Origin: Rhizobiaceae bacterium | GTDB taxonomy: Bacteria > Pseudomonadota > Alphaproteobacteria > Rhizobiales > Rhizobiaceae | Length of the DNA: 64,000 nt | Assembly: GCA_019635795.1 (NCBI GenBank) | Contig: JAHBYV010000005.1 | Span: 159,167 to 223,166 of the forward strand | Direction of reading: 5' to 3' | Part shown: positions 23,580 to 32,258 of the stretch, piece by piece | Layout: every line of letters begins with the position of its first letter | Position numbering within the stretch: the first letter of the stretch is position 1 | Notes under the pieces: model-generated | Told to the model about the DNA's origin: nothing | Database searches by the model: none | Seen by the model: the letters and a program-made list of their open reading frames with translations, nothing else | Program-made: the position numbers and the translations under genes

Positions 23580-26500
23580 ATGGCAACAATCGTATTGCAG
23601 GCCGCCGGTGCATTCATCGGCAGCTATCTCGGCGCGACTGGCGCAGCCATTGTTACGGCCGCTGCTACGGTCGGCGGTTACCTCATTGATCGTTCGCTCG
23701 CCGGTCCTGACAGAATCGAGGGCGCACGGCTAGATGGTGCGCGTGCCTTCACAGCGGAAGAGGGCGCGCCTTTGCCGCGTGTCTATGGCGCTGCACGCAT
23801 CGGGGGAACGTTGATCTGGGCAACGCGCTTTGAAGAAGTCAAGCAGACACAAAGGCAGGGCGGCAAGGGTGGCGGTACGCGCGTTACCCAGTACAGCTAT
23901 TTCGGCAACGCTGCGTTTGCTCTGTGCGAAGGACCAATTGCCGGTATCCGCCGTGTTTGGGCAGACGGGAAGGAACTCGACCTTACCCGGATCGAAATGC
24001 GGGTCTATTGCGGGAACGAAACGCAGTTGGCAGATCCCCTGATCGAGGTGAAGCAGGGCGCTGCAAATACGCCCGCATATCGCGGCGTTGCCTATGTCGT
24101 TTTCGAGCGCCTGCCGTTGGACGACTTCGGAAATCGTCTTCCACAGTTCAATTTCGAGGTGCTGCGTCCGGTTGCTGATGTCGAAAATGATATTCGGGCG
24201 GTAGCTCTCATCCCCGGTTCAACAGAATTCGGGCTGGCCAGCCAACTGGTGACACAGGAAATCAGGCCCGGCCAGACGGAGATTTTGAACAGGCACGTGC
24301 TTCACGCTCGTACCGATCTGGAAGCATCGCTCGACGAACTTCAAATGCTGCTTCCGAATCTGGAGCATGTCGCTCTGGTGATAAGCTGGTACGGGAACGA
24401 TCTGCGCGCAGGTGATTGCCGCATTCGGCCCGCAGTCGTTGATTGCGGTGCGACCGGATTTTCCCTGGAATGGAGCGTCGCCGGAATTTCACACGCGCAG
24501 GCGGTAGAAGTCTCAAGGCATGAAGGCCACGCCGCGTATGGTGGTACGCCAGCCGATGCAACAGTGCTGCAAGCCATAGCAGAACTGAAGGCGCGCGGCT
24601 TGAAGGTTACGATCTATCCATTTGTCATGATGGATGTTCCAGCCGGGAATGCGCTGCCCGATCCTTATGGAGCCTCGTCACAACAAGCCTATCCGTGGCG
24701 GGGTCGGATAACGGCTTATCCTGCTGCGGCAGACCGCACAGTCGCGGCGAGAAGTCAGGTGAACGCGTTTTGCGGTGACGCTGCCCGAACAGATTTCTTT
24801 CTTTCCGGCAAGGCTGTGACGTACGGCGGCGATCCTGATGACTGGGGCTACCGCCGTTTTGTCCTGCATTGCGCAAATTTGGTCAAAGCGGCGGGAGGCG
24901 TCGATGCGTTTCTGATAGGATCGGAGCTGCGGGAGCTGACGCGTTTGCGTGACGCGTCCGGCGCATTTCCGTTTGTCGAACAGCTTTGTGCGCTGGCCGG
25001 TGACGTTCGCGCTGTGCTGGGCGAAGCAACCAAAATCACCTATGGTGCGGATTGGAGCGAATATTTCGGCTATCATCCGCAAGACGGCAGTGGCGACGTC
25101 TATTTTAACCTCGACCCATTGTGGGCACACCCGGCAATCGACGCTGTGGGCATCGATAACTACATGCCGCTTTCGGACTGGCGCGACGGCGACGAATATG
25201 GCGGACATCCGGACGGAGCGACCGGCCCCTATGATCCCGAAGCGCTGCGTTCCGCAATTGCCGGCGGCGAGGGGTTTGACTGGTTTTATGCCAGCAGCGC
25301 TGACCGCGAGGCGCGCCACCGCACGCCAATAACCGACGGGGCGCACGGCAAGCCGTGGGTATTTCGTTACAAGGACCTGGTTTCCTGGTGGTCGAATCCG
25401 CACCGAAACAGGATTGGGGGAGCAGAGGTCACGACGGACACGGAATGGGTTCCGAAATCAAAGCCACTTTGGTTCACGGAAATTGGCTGTCCTGCAATCG
25501 ATAAGGGGCCGAATCAACCGAACGTTTTCTATGATCCCAAATCCGGCGAAAGTGCATTGCCCTATTTTTCAAACGGAGGCAGGTGCGATTTTGCGCAGAA
25601 GCAGTTCTTGCGGACTCATTTTGGCTGCTGGAACCCGGAATCTGCAAAGTTTGAGAGTGGCCACAACCCGCTATCGCCTGTGTATGGCGGACGGATGCTG
25701 GATCATGCGCGTGTCTACGTCTGGGCATGGGACGCAAGGCCTTTTCCGGCGTTTCCACTTCGTGGCGATGTCTGGGCGGATGGGGGATTGTGGCAGCTTG
25801 GGCATTGGATGAATGGTCGCGCTGAAAGCGTGTCGATAGGCGCTCTGATCAACGCAATTCTTGCAGATCACGGCCTTCCCCCAGCCGATGTGAGTGAGGT
25901 CTCCGGAACAGCCAACGGCTACCTGATAGCTGACCCGACAACGGCTCGCTCGGCGCTGGAAAGCCTCGTGGAAGTATTCCGGCTTGATGTCTGGGATACA
26001 CCCGAAAGGCTTGTTTTTGCAGATGCAACAGCGGTTCGGCCCGCGAAGCCTGTTAAAGATCTGGTTCTTGACGAGGATGCTGCCTCGATTGAGGTCGAGC
26101 GCACGCCCGATGGTGATCTGCCTGCCGAAATGGTTATCGCTTACAGGGACCCGCTGCTCGCCTACCAATCAGCAACCGCAAGGCAAAGACGACCGGGAGC
26201 TTCCGGCAGTCGGCAAACCTTCATCAACTATCAGGGCGCACTTGACGGAGCGCTCGCCGCAACGCTGCTGGATACAAGGATCAATGATTTGTGGTCTGAT
26301 CGGGAAACGGTGAGATTCGCCGTTCCTGCTTCGGATGTGAATGTTTCGCCTGGTGCCCATGTGACAATCGAAGCGCTTGGCGGACAGGAATATGTCGTCC
26401 AGCAAATCGAGGAGGGATTGACGAAAGCAGTCGTTGCGCGGCGCGCAAGACCAAATGTGCCGACCGCGCGAACACACCAGCTTCCATCGCCCGCAATACC

Positions 26501-27455
26501 GACATTGGTTGGTGGGAAGCCGCTGGTGGTCATGCTGGACTTGCCCATGATGAACGGCACCGTGGCCGCAACTGATCAGTTTCGGGTTGCGGCATGGCAG
26601 AAGCCGTGGACCAGTCAGACCGTTTATGCCTCGCCTGAAAGTTCCGGTTTCGAACTGAGGACGACTTTGCGGGAAGCGGCGAAGATGGGGGCATTGGTTT
26701 CCGCACTTGTGCCAGCGGCCGAAGGGCGATTTGACATGCGCAATTTCATTGAAGCGGAACTGTTCGCCAGCGAGATTGCAAGCGTAAGCCGTCTGGGCTT
26801 GCTGAATGGCGCAAATGCCGTCGCCATTCGTGCGCAGAACGGGCTTTGGGAGATTGCACAGTTTGAGTTGGCCGAAGAGGTTGCACCGGATCGCTGGCGT
26901 CTCGGCAATTTGTTGCGCGGACAACTGGGCACTGGAGATGCGGCAGCAGCCGGTGCGGCAATTGGTGCAAGAATCGTCGTTCTCGACACGGCAGTTGTTT
27001 CCGCAGGCCTGAAGAAGATTGAAAGCGGGCTCTTGCTCAATTGGCGTGTTGGCCCCGTTGGCAGCGACTTATCGGAAGAGTCGATGGCAGCTATATCGAC
27101 GACGGGCGGCTTGCGTGCTCTGCGTCCACTTTCGCCGGTTCATTTACGTTGCAGCCGTTTGAACACAGGCGATCTTGAGCTGAGCTGGGTTCGGCGTGGT
27201 CGCATCGATGCAGACGATTGGGAGGTGGCGGAAATTCCGCTGGGCGAGGAGACCGAAACCTACAAACTGGAAGTTCGTAACAGCGCAGGTTTGAAGGTGC
27301 GCGAGGCCGAAGTGGTCAAACCCGGTTGGTCTTATACCGCAGCTCAAATTGCGCACGATCACCCCGGCGCGTCCGCTTTCAAGGTGCAGGTGCGCCAGTT
27401 GGGAACTGGTGGCAGGCTCGGAATAGCTGCCGAAAAGACATTTCAGATCAACTGA
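23580..27455 (+). CDS. GTA giant baseplate/tail-tip protein with TIM-barrel domain (g15)
   Basis: 1291 residues from MATIVLQAAGAFIGSYLG, with GGAAAG-like GGAAAG/GGAAAGC spacing replaced here by CCGGAAAG before the start. The N-terminal part has the phage tail-tip pattern LPRVYGAARIGGTLIWATRF. The middle (about 420-730) is a glycoside-hydrolase-like TIM barrel with ITYGADWSEYFG, AIDAVGIDNYMPLSDWRDG and WFTEIGCPAIDKGP. The C-terminal part resembles phage tail-hub domains (VQQIEEGLTKAVVARRA) and ends with beta-rich modules. In the Rhodobacter GTA this is the megatron of the baseplate. The frame open to 23421 lies inside g14 and is not used. Confidence 0.93.
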   Translation: MATIVLQAAGAFIGSYLGATGAAIVTAAATVGGYLIDRSLAGPDRIEGARLDGARAFTAEEGAPLPRVYGAARIGGTLIWATRFEEVKQTQRQGGKGGGTRVTQYSYFGNAAFALCEGPIAGIRRVWADGKELDLTRIEMRVYCGNETQLADPLIEVKQGAANTPAYRGVAYVVFERLPLDDFGNRLPQFNFEVLRPVADVENDIRAVALIPGSTEFGLASQLVTQEIRPGQTEILNRHVLHARTDLEASLDELQMLLPNLEHVALVISWYGNDLRAGDCRIRPAVVDCGATGFSLEWSVAGISHAQAVEVSRHEGHAAYGGTPADATVLQAIAELKARGLKVTIYPFVMMDVPAGNALPDPYGASSQQAYPWRGRITAYPAAADRTVAARSQVNAFCGDAARTDFFLSGKAVTYGGDPDDWGYRRFVLHCANLVKAAGGVDAFLIGSELRELTRLRDASGAFPFVEQLCALAGDVRAVLGEATKITYGADWSEYFGYHPQDGSGDVYFNLDPLWAHPAIDAVGIDNYMPLSDWRDGDEYGGHPDGATGPYDPEALRSAIAGGEGFDWFYASSADREARHRTPITDGAHGKPWVFRYKDLVSWWSNPHRNRIGGAEVTTDTEWVPKSKPLWFTEIGCPAIDKGPNQPNVFYDPKSGESALPYFSNGGRCDFAQKQFLRTHFGCWNPESAKFESGHNPLSPVYGGRMLDHARVYVWAWDARPFPAFPLRGDVWADGGLWQLGHWMNGRAESVSIGALINAILADHGLPPADVSEVSGTANGYLIADPTTARSALESLVEVFRLDVWDTPERLVFADATAVRPAKPVKDLVLDEDAASIEVERTPDGDLPAEMVIAYRDPLLAYQSATARQRRPGASGSRQTFINYQGALDGALAATLLDTRINDLWSDRETVRFAVPASDVNVSPGAHVTIEALGGQEYVVQQIEEGLTKAVVARRARPNVPTARTHQLPSPAIPTLVGGKPLVVMLDLPMMNGTVAATDQFRVAAWQKPWTSQTVYASPESSGFELRTTLREAAKMGALVSALVPAAEGRFDMRNFIEAELFASEIASVSRLGLLNGANAVAIRAQNGLWEIAQFELAEEVAPDRWRLGNLLRGQLGTGDAAAAGAAIGARIVVLDTAVVSAGLKKIESGLLLNWRVGPVGSDLSEESMAAISTTGGLRALRPLSPVHLRCSRLNTGDLELSWVRRGRIDADDWEVAEIPLGEETETYKLEVRNSAGLKVREAEVVKPGWSYTAAQIAHDHPGASAFKVQVRQLGTGGRLGIAAEKTFQIN

Positions 27456-27469
27456 TTAAGGAAACGGAT

Positions 27470-27676
27470 ATGATCGATTCAAAACCGTGGTTCGCATCGC
27501 GCACTGTATGGGCCTCTCTCGTGACAATAGTGCTTGCGATGGCAAACTATGCCGGAGTCGCGACAGAGGGATTGCAGCCGGATATGCTCACTGATGCCAC
27601 GTTAAACCTCGCAACTACAATTGCAGGTATTGTGGCGCTTTTGGGGAGGTTGCAAGCAACCAGCCGGATTGGCTAG
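27470..27676 (+). CDS. Small holin-like membrane protein at the end of the GTA cluster
   Basis: 68 residues. A short N-terminal WF-rich start (MIDSKPWFASRTVWASLV), two hydrophobic segments (about 14-30 and 45-60) and a basic C-terminus (GRLQATSRIG). Size, topology and the SKPW...SRT motif resemble small phage holin-like proteins. AAGGAAA precedes the ATG and the gap to the tail-tip gene is 14 nt, so it is probably the last gene of the GTA transcript. A role in cell lysis is plausible but not shown; no endolysin is next to it. Confidence 0.6.
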   Translation: MIDSKPWFASRTVWASLVTIVLAMANYAGVATEGLQPDMLTDATLNLATTIAGIVALLGRLQATSRIG

Positions 27677-27686
27677 ACTGAAAATG

Positions 27687-27729
27687 GAACGCGGATAAGG
27701 GGATCGTTCATTCCGCGTTCAGCCCTTAT
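27687..27729 (+). promoter_or_regulatory. Interleaved RNA stems in the leader of the feuN-feuP-feuQ unit
   Basis: Stem A: GAACGCGGA (27687-27695) with TCCGCGTTC (27712-27720), nine perfect pairs. Stem B: TAAGGG (27696-27701) with CCCTTA (27723-27728). The arms interleave, so the stems are alternatives or a strained pseudoknot. No U-run follows, so this is not a simple terminator. It lies between the holin-like gene and feuN. Confidence 0.45.
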
Positions 27730-27745
27730 GAAATAGAAAGCCAGC

Positions 27746-28039
27746 ATGAGCTACCAGGTTCCATTCATGCGGCAGACAATCGCGGCGGTTGCCGCCGCGA
27801 TATTCGCCGTTGCAAATGTTACGCCAACGCCCGTCAGCGCTGCGGAAGGGGCATATGTCGTGGCGCAGGCAGATTGTTATGCGATCGGTCAAAAAGTTGC
27901 CGCACAGAACGGCGGTACGCTTGCCAAGGCAACACCTTCCAATCAGGGCGGTCAGCAGGTCTGCGTCATTGTTGTACTGGTTCCGGGCAAGGATGGGCAG
28001 AGGCCGCGCCGCGCTGAATTCGTTGTTCCGGCAGGTTGA
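27746..28039 (+). CDS. feuN: FeuN-like small periplasmic protein
   Basis: 97 residues with a signal peptide ending near PVSAAEG, then a small mature part with two cysteines (ADCYAIGQK and QQVCVIVVLVPG). It lies directly before feuP-feuQ. In Sinorhizobium meliloti a small periplasmic protein, FeuN, encoded next to feuPQ restrains the sensor FeuQ. The same position, size and export signal here support the call, though I cannot align the proteins. An alternative start at 27767 (MRQTIAAVAAAIF) gives a more normal signal peptide. Confidence 0.65.
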   Translation: MSYQVPFMRQTIAAVAAAIFAVANVTPTPVSAAEGAYVVAQADCYAIGQKVAAQNGGTLAKATPSNQGGQQVCVIVVLVPGKDGQRPRRAEFVVPAG

Positions 28040-28088
28040 AGGGCAGATGTGGCGGAACTGACGAACAACAATTTTTACGGCTGAGCAT

Positions 28089-28754
28089 ATGCGCATTTTG
28101 GTAGTTGAAGACGACAAGAACCTGAATCGGCAAATCAGCGATGCCCTTACGGATGCGGGCTACGTTGTTGACCGTGCATATGATGGCGATGAGGGGCATT
28201 ACCTTGGCGATACTGAGCCTTATGACGCGGTAATTCTCGACATTGGCTTGCCGCAGATGGATGGCATCAGCGTGGTCGAGCGCTGGCGGCGCGATGGCCG
28301 GAAAATGCCGGTGCTTATGCTGACAGCCCGTGACCGCTGGAGCGATAAGGTCGCAGGAATCGATGCGGGTGCCGATGATTATGTCGCCAAGCCGTTTCAC
28401 ATCGAGGAAGTTTTGGCGCGATTGCGCGCCTTGATCCGCCGTGCGGCGGGGCACGCTTCTGCAGAGCTTTCCTGTGGGCCGCTCAGACTCGATACCAAGT
28501 CTTCAAAAGCCGACGTGAACGGGATGCCGCTCAAGCTGACCTCGCATGAGTTTCGGCTCCTGGCCTACCTCATGCACCATATGGGGCAGGTTGTTTCCCG
28601 AACCGAGTTGGTAGAGCACCTGTATGATCAGGATTTTGATCGGGATTCCAATACAATAGAGGTCTTTGTGGGTCGCTTGCGAAAAAAGCTTGGCGTGGAC
28701 ATGATAGAAACGGTGCGCGGCATGGGCTATCGTATGCGCGAGCCGCAGGACTGA
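28089..28754 (+). CDS. feuP: OmpR-family response regulator FeuP
   Basis: 221 residues. Receiver domain with acidic pair D8/D9, phospho-acceptor D51 (VILDIGLPQMDG) and K101 (AKPFH). C-terminal winged helix about 125-218 (LKLTSHEFRLLAYLMHHMGQVVSRTELVEHLYDQ, IEVFVGRLRKKLG). In S. meliloti FeuP controls cyclic glucan export; in Brucella a feuP homologue exists. The kinase gene follows after 13 nt and a FeuN-like gene precedes it. The regulon here is not known. Confidence 0.88.
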   Translation: MRILVVEDDKNLNRQISDALTDAGYVVDRAYDGDEGHYLGDTEPYDAVILDIGLPQMDGISVVERWRRDGRKMPVLMLTARDRWSDKVAGIDAGADDYVAKPFHIEEVLARLRALIRRAAGHASAELSCGPLRLDTKSSKADVNGMPLKLTSHEFRLLAYLMHHMGQVVSRTELVEHLYDQDFDRDSNTIEVFVGRLRKKLGVDMIETVRGMGYRMREPQD

Positions 28755-28767
28755 CGGGCCAGCATCG

Positions 28768-30168
28768 TTGGCGCGCAAATTCCTGATACCCATCCAGCCC
28801 GCCTTGCGGTCGCTTGCTTTTCGCGTGGTAGCGCTTTCGAGCGTCTGGGCGCTTCTTTCGCTCATCGTGATTACCACGGTCATTGCAGCTTTGTACCGGC
28901 AAGCCAGCGAACGCGGCTTTGAAAGCCTACTCTCCGCGCATCTGTTCAATCTGATCGGGTCGGTGGGGGTGTCGCCAACTGGCCAGCTAACCGGTAACCC
29001 TGATCTCGGTGACTTGCGCTTTTCGATACCCGCATCCGGCTGGTACTATTCCGTTGTGCCGGTTTCTACCGAACTGAAAGGGGAAGTTCGGTCAACGTCG
29101 ATGATCGGGACTATTGAGGCGCCGCCACTTTCAGATGTGCCTTTCAATACGGCATTTCAGCGAAGCTATGTCTCTGTTGACCCGAAGGGACAGAATCTCC
29201 AGGTGCTGGAAAGTGAGTTCGTTCTGGATCAGCACAACAGGGTGGCCCGGTTTCGGGTAATGGGAAACCGCAGCGAACTGGACGCGGAGATAAACAGCTT
29301 CGAACGAAGGCTTCTCGGTTATCTGGCATTGTTCGGCGTCGGAATGATCGCGATCAACGCAGTCGCCATTCTGTTTGGCCTTTGGCCCCTCGGCCGGGTG
29401 CGCGCTGCGCTCGCACAAGTCCGCGAAGGTACAGCCAAGCGCCTCGATGGGAGCTTTCCCACCGAAATCGAGCCGCTGGCTAACGAAACGAATGCTTTGA
29501 TCGAGAACAATCGGCGAATTGTGGAGCGTTCGAGACGACAGGTTGGCAATTTGGCGCATTCACTCAAAACACCACTCGCCGTCATGTTGAACGAAGGTCG
29601 CGCCCTTGGTGGGGCGCGGGGGCGCCTGATCGAAGAGCAGGCCTCCGCTATGCAGCAGCAACTCGACCACTATTTGCAGCGTGCACGTATGGCTGCGCAA
29701 CGCGACAGCGTGGTATTCCGCACGCCGGTAGCGCCCCTTTTGCAGCGCATGGTGCGGGTGATGGCGAAGATAAGTCCCGACAAATCCATTTCGCTCGAAA
29801 TGGATAGGGATGACCTTATTTTTGCTGGCGAACAGCAGGATTTGGAAGAGATTGCGGGAAATCTTATTGAGAACGCAATGAAATGGTCGCGCGCAAAGGT
29901 CGTCGTATCACTCCGCCAGTCTGAGACGCCAGCCGGCGGCACACCAAAACTTGAACTCGCTATTTCAGATGACGGTCCTGGAATTCCCGAAGACAAGAAG
30001 CGCGAAGCGTTGCAGCGCGGCAAGCGTCTGGATGAAACGAAGCCAGGCAGCGGCTTGGGACTTGCCATCGTGGCCGATCTCGTCAAGGAGTACGATGGCG
30101 CAATAAAACTGGAACGATCGCACATGGGAGGACTGAAGGCGATTGTACAGCTCAAATGCGCCGAGTGA
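28768..30168 (+). CDS. feuQ: Sensor histidine kinase FeuQ
   Basis: 466 residues from a TTG start. Membrane segments at about 22-43 and 183-206 bracket a periplasmic sensor domain of about 140 residues. The HAMP-like linker leads to the H-box GNLAHSLKTPLAVM (H264) and the ATPase domain with ENAMKWSRAKV, DDGPGIPEDKK and GSGLGLAIVADL. The H-L-K-T-P form of the H-box is that of PhoQ/FeuQ-type kinases. It phosphorylates FeuP. The periplasmic domain is the likely contact for the FeuN-like protein. Confidence 0.87.
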   Translation: MARKFLIPIQPALRSLAFRVVALSSVWALLSLIVITTVIAALYRQASERGFESLLSAHLFNLIGSVGVSPTGQLTGNPDLGDLRFSIPASGWYYSVVPVSTELKGEVRSTSMIGTIEAPPLSDVPFNTAFQRSYVSVDPKGQNLQVLESEFVLDQHNRVARFRVMGNRSELDAEINSFERRLLGYLALFGVGMIAINAVAILFGLWPLGRVRAALAQVREGTAKRLDGSFPTEIEPLANETNALIENNRRIVERSRRQVGNLAHSLKTPLAVMLNEGRALGGARGRLIEEQASAMQQQLDHYLQRARMAAQRDSVVFRTPVAPLLQRMVRVMAKISPDKSISLEMDRDDLIFAGEQQDLEEIAGNLIENAMKWSRAKVVVSLRQSETPAGGTPKLELAISDDGPGIPEDKKREALQRGKRLDETKPGSGLGLAIVADLVKEYDGAIKLERSHMGGLKAIVQLKCAE

Positions 30169-30195
30169 CAGAATTTCGGCCAAAGGGCGTTGGAA

Positions 30196-30603
30196 ATGAC
30201 GAGGGTAACAGGATTTGCCAGCATTTTGGCGTTATTGCTGGTTCAAGGGTGCGCATCCATCGGTGGGGTGGCTGTTTCCGGCGCGGCGTCTGATTCGGTT
30301 ATCAGCGCTCTTGGCGGCGGGCTGATTGGCGGCAAGGTTGGACGTGACCTTCCGTCGGGAGACCGCAGGTTGGCATTGCAAGCCGAATACCGCGCTCTCG
30401 AATATGGTCAGGGCGGACAGGTAATCCCTTGGAACAGCAGCAACGGTGCAAATCGTGGTGAAGTCGTTGCCGCCCAACCATACAGGGTAGGCTCGCAAGA
30501 TTGCCGACAATATGTGCATACGCTCTTTACCGCGAATGCCAGCCAAAGCGCACGCGGAACTGCTTGCCGCAACCCGGACGGTAGCTGGTCGTTGCTCGGA
30601 TAA
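30196..30603 (+). CDS. Outer-membrane lipoprotein, 17-kDa surface-antigen-like
   Basis: 135 residues. Signal peptide with lipobox LVQGCAS (lipidated Cys19), a Gly-rich membrane-interacting stretch (VISALGGGLIGGKVG), and a C-terminal domain with LEYGQGGQVIPWNSSNGANRGEVV and SARGTACRNPDGSW, typical of the RT0821/17-kDa surface antigen family. The ATG at 30196 is preferred to a TTG two codons upstream. It follows feuQ by 27 nt and may belong to its transcript. Confidence 0.82.
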   Translation: MTRVTGFASILALLLVQGCASIGGVAVSGAASDSVISALGGGLIGGKVGRDLPSGDRRLALQAEYRALEYGQGGQVIPWNSSNGANRGEVVAAQPYRVGSQDCRQYVHTLFTANASQSARGTACRNPDGSWSLLG

Positions 30604-30685
30604 TGACGCGCATGTGACCAGGAACGCCAAATCGCCGCAGTCGAGGCGTGTTGTAGCAAGGGTGCCGGACAGCTATTGAGACGCC

Positions 30686-31804
30686 ATGCTTTTTTGGGTC
30701 GCCGCAGCCTTTTTGACATTTGCCGCCAGCATGGCGGTTTTGGTGCCTTTGTCGCGTCGCGCGGATGCCAAGGGAGAAGTTGCTCGCGAGATAAATGTAT
30801 ATCGCGACCAGCTTGAAGAGGTTGAACGCGATGTCAGCAGGGGATTGCTGGCACCGGAAGAAGCAGAGCAGGCGCGTGCAGAAATCGCGCGACGGATATT
30901 GAAGGCAGATGGCACGCAGTCGCCTGGCGACCCGACTGCCCCGGCATCGCGGCTCTCACGCATAGCGGCCGCTGCGGCAGTCATTTCGATACCGTTAGTA
31001 AGCTGGGGACTTTATTCCGTGCTTGGTTCGCCGGACCTTCCGCAGCAACCTTTGGCAGAGCGCATGACGCGTGACCCGGCTGCCAGCACACCGGCAGAGC
31101 TCGTTGCGAGAGCTGAAAGGCAACTGGCAGCTAATCCGGATGATTTGCGCGGGTGGGAAGTGCTCGCGCCGATATATACGAAAATGCAACGCTATGATGA
31201 TGCGGCCAATGCTTATCGTGCTGCGATACGCCTTGGCGGGTCGTCAGCGCCAAGACAGGCCGGACTGGGCGAAGCACTTGTTTACAGCGCCGATGGCCTG
31301 ATAACCAAAGATGCTCAAATGGCATTTGAAACGGCTTTGAAAGATACGCCGGGAATGCCAAAAGCCCGCTTTTTCCTGGCGATGGCAAAAGCTCAGGAAG
31401 GCGATGTGGCCAACGCGACACGTGAGTGGCAGGAACTTGCAAACTCGCTCCCCGCCGATGACCCCTGGAAGGGTGCCGCGCAAGCTATGATGGAGCAGGC
31501 AAACAAGCCAGCGCAGATGCCTGGCCCAAGCAGGCAGCAAATTGAAGATGCGCAAGAAATGTCGCCTGCAGATCGCTCTGCAATGATCGAGCAGATGGTT
31601 TCAGGGCTTGACGAAAAGTTGCGCGAGAATCCCAACGACGCCGAAGGTTGGCAGCGGCTGATCCGTGCGTATATCGTGCTTGGTCGGGAAAGCGACGCTG
31701 CTGCTGCGCTTGGGCGTGCGGTCACGGCATTCGGACCACAGAGCGATCAAGCGAGGCAGTTGAACCAGTTTGCGGCCCAATTGGGTCTGAAGGTGAAGCC
31801 ATGA
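30686..31804 (+). CDS. ccmI: Cytochrome c biogenesis protein CcmI (CycH)
   Basis: 372 residues. Two membrane segments (about 2-22 and 93-112) with a cytosolic CcmI domain between them ([37 protein letters not shown]) and a periplasmic TPR region (about 145-365: [62 protein letters not shown]). It holds apocytochrome c for the heme lyase. First gene of a ccmIEFH operon; the stop overlaps ccmE by ATGA. Confidence 0.93.
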   Translation: MLFWVAAAFLTFAASMAVLVPLSRRADAKGEVAREINVYRDQLEEVERDVSRGLLAPEEAEQARAEIARRILKADGTQSPGDPTAPASRLSRIAAAAAVISIPLVSWGLYSVLGSPDLPQQPLAERMTRDPAASTPAELVARAERQLAANPDDLRGWEVLAPIYTKMQRYDDAANAYRAAIRLGGSSAPRQAGLGEALVYSADGLITKDAQMAFETALKDTPGMPKARFFLAMAKAQEGDVANATREWQELANSLPADDPWKGAAQAMMEQANKPAQMPGPSRQQIEDAQEMSPADRSAMIEQMVSGLDEKLRENPNDAEGWQRLIRAYIVLGRESDAAAALGRAVTAFGPQSDQARQLNQFAAQLGLKVKP

Positions 31805-32256
31805 CCAGAAAGCAAAAGCGGCTTTCCGTTATCCTTGGAGGGTTGGGGTTTCTTGCACTGGCGGCCGCGCTGACCTTCTTCGCGCTTGGGCAAAAGGCTT
31901 CATATTTCTACATGCCGGCTGATATCGAGCAGGCGCAACTTGCTCCCGGTCAACGTATCCGGCTTGGTGGGCTTGTCGAAGAGGGCAGTATCATTCGCGG
32001 ACAGGGCACAACGGTTCGCTTCTCAGTCACAGACCAAGCAAACACCGTAAAGGTTACATACACCGGAATTTTGCCGGATCTTTTCCGGGACAATCAGGGC
32101 GTGATTGCGGAGGGTTCATTCGGAAGCGATGGCGTGTTCGTTGCTGATAGTGTTCTGGCCAAGCATGACGAAAACTACATGCCAAAAGAAGTAGCGGACA
32201 GCCTTAAAGAGCGCGGCCTGTTTCAACATGCCGAACCGAAATCGCCGGGATCCTGA
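31801..32256 (+). CDS. ccmE: Periplasmic heme chaperone CcmE (CycJ)
   Basis: 151 residues. N-terminal membrane anchor (about 8-29) and an OB-fold domain. The heme-binding histidine is H122 in [11 protein letters not shown], with the nearby Tyr126. It receives heme from CcmC/CcmD (not in this window) and delivers it to CcmF/CcmH. The ATGA overlap with ccmI decides the start. Confidence 0.95.
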   Translation: MTRKQKRLSVILGGLGFLALAAALTFFALGQKASYFYMPADIEQAQLAPGQRIRLGGLVEEGSIIRGQGTTVRFSVTDQANTVKVTYTGILPDLFRDNQGVIAEGSFGSDGVFVADSVLAKHDENYMPKEVADSLKERGLFQHAEPKSPGS

Positions 32257-32258
32257 CC

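Larger units (their letters stand above)
13288..27676 (+). mobile_element. Complete gene transfer agent (GTA) structural cluster
   Basis: Gene order matches the Rhodobacter capsulatus GTA head-tail cluster: small terminase, large terminase, portal, DUF6107, prohead protease, major capsid, connector, head closure, DUF3168, TP901-1 tail tube, two tail chaperones, tape measure, DUF2460, DUF2163, NlpC/P60 peptidase and the giant tail-tip protein, ending with a holin-like gene. All frames look intact and most overlap by 1-26 nt. There is no integrase, repressor, replication gene or att repeat, so this is a domesticated element and not a prophage. Individual genes are listed separately. Confidence 0.9.

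Noticed and set aside
13444-27676. Active prophage
   Set aside because: No integrase, repressor, replication or att sites were found, and the gene order is that of GTA clusters.
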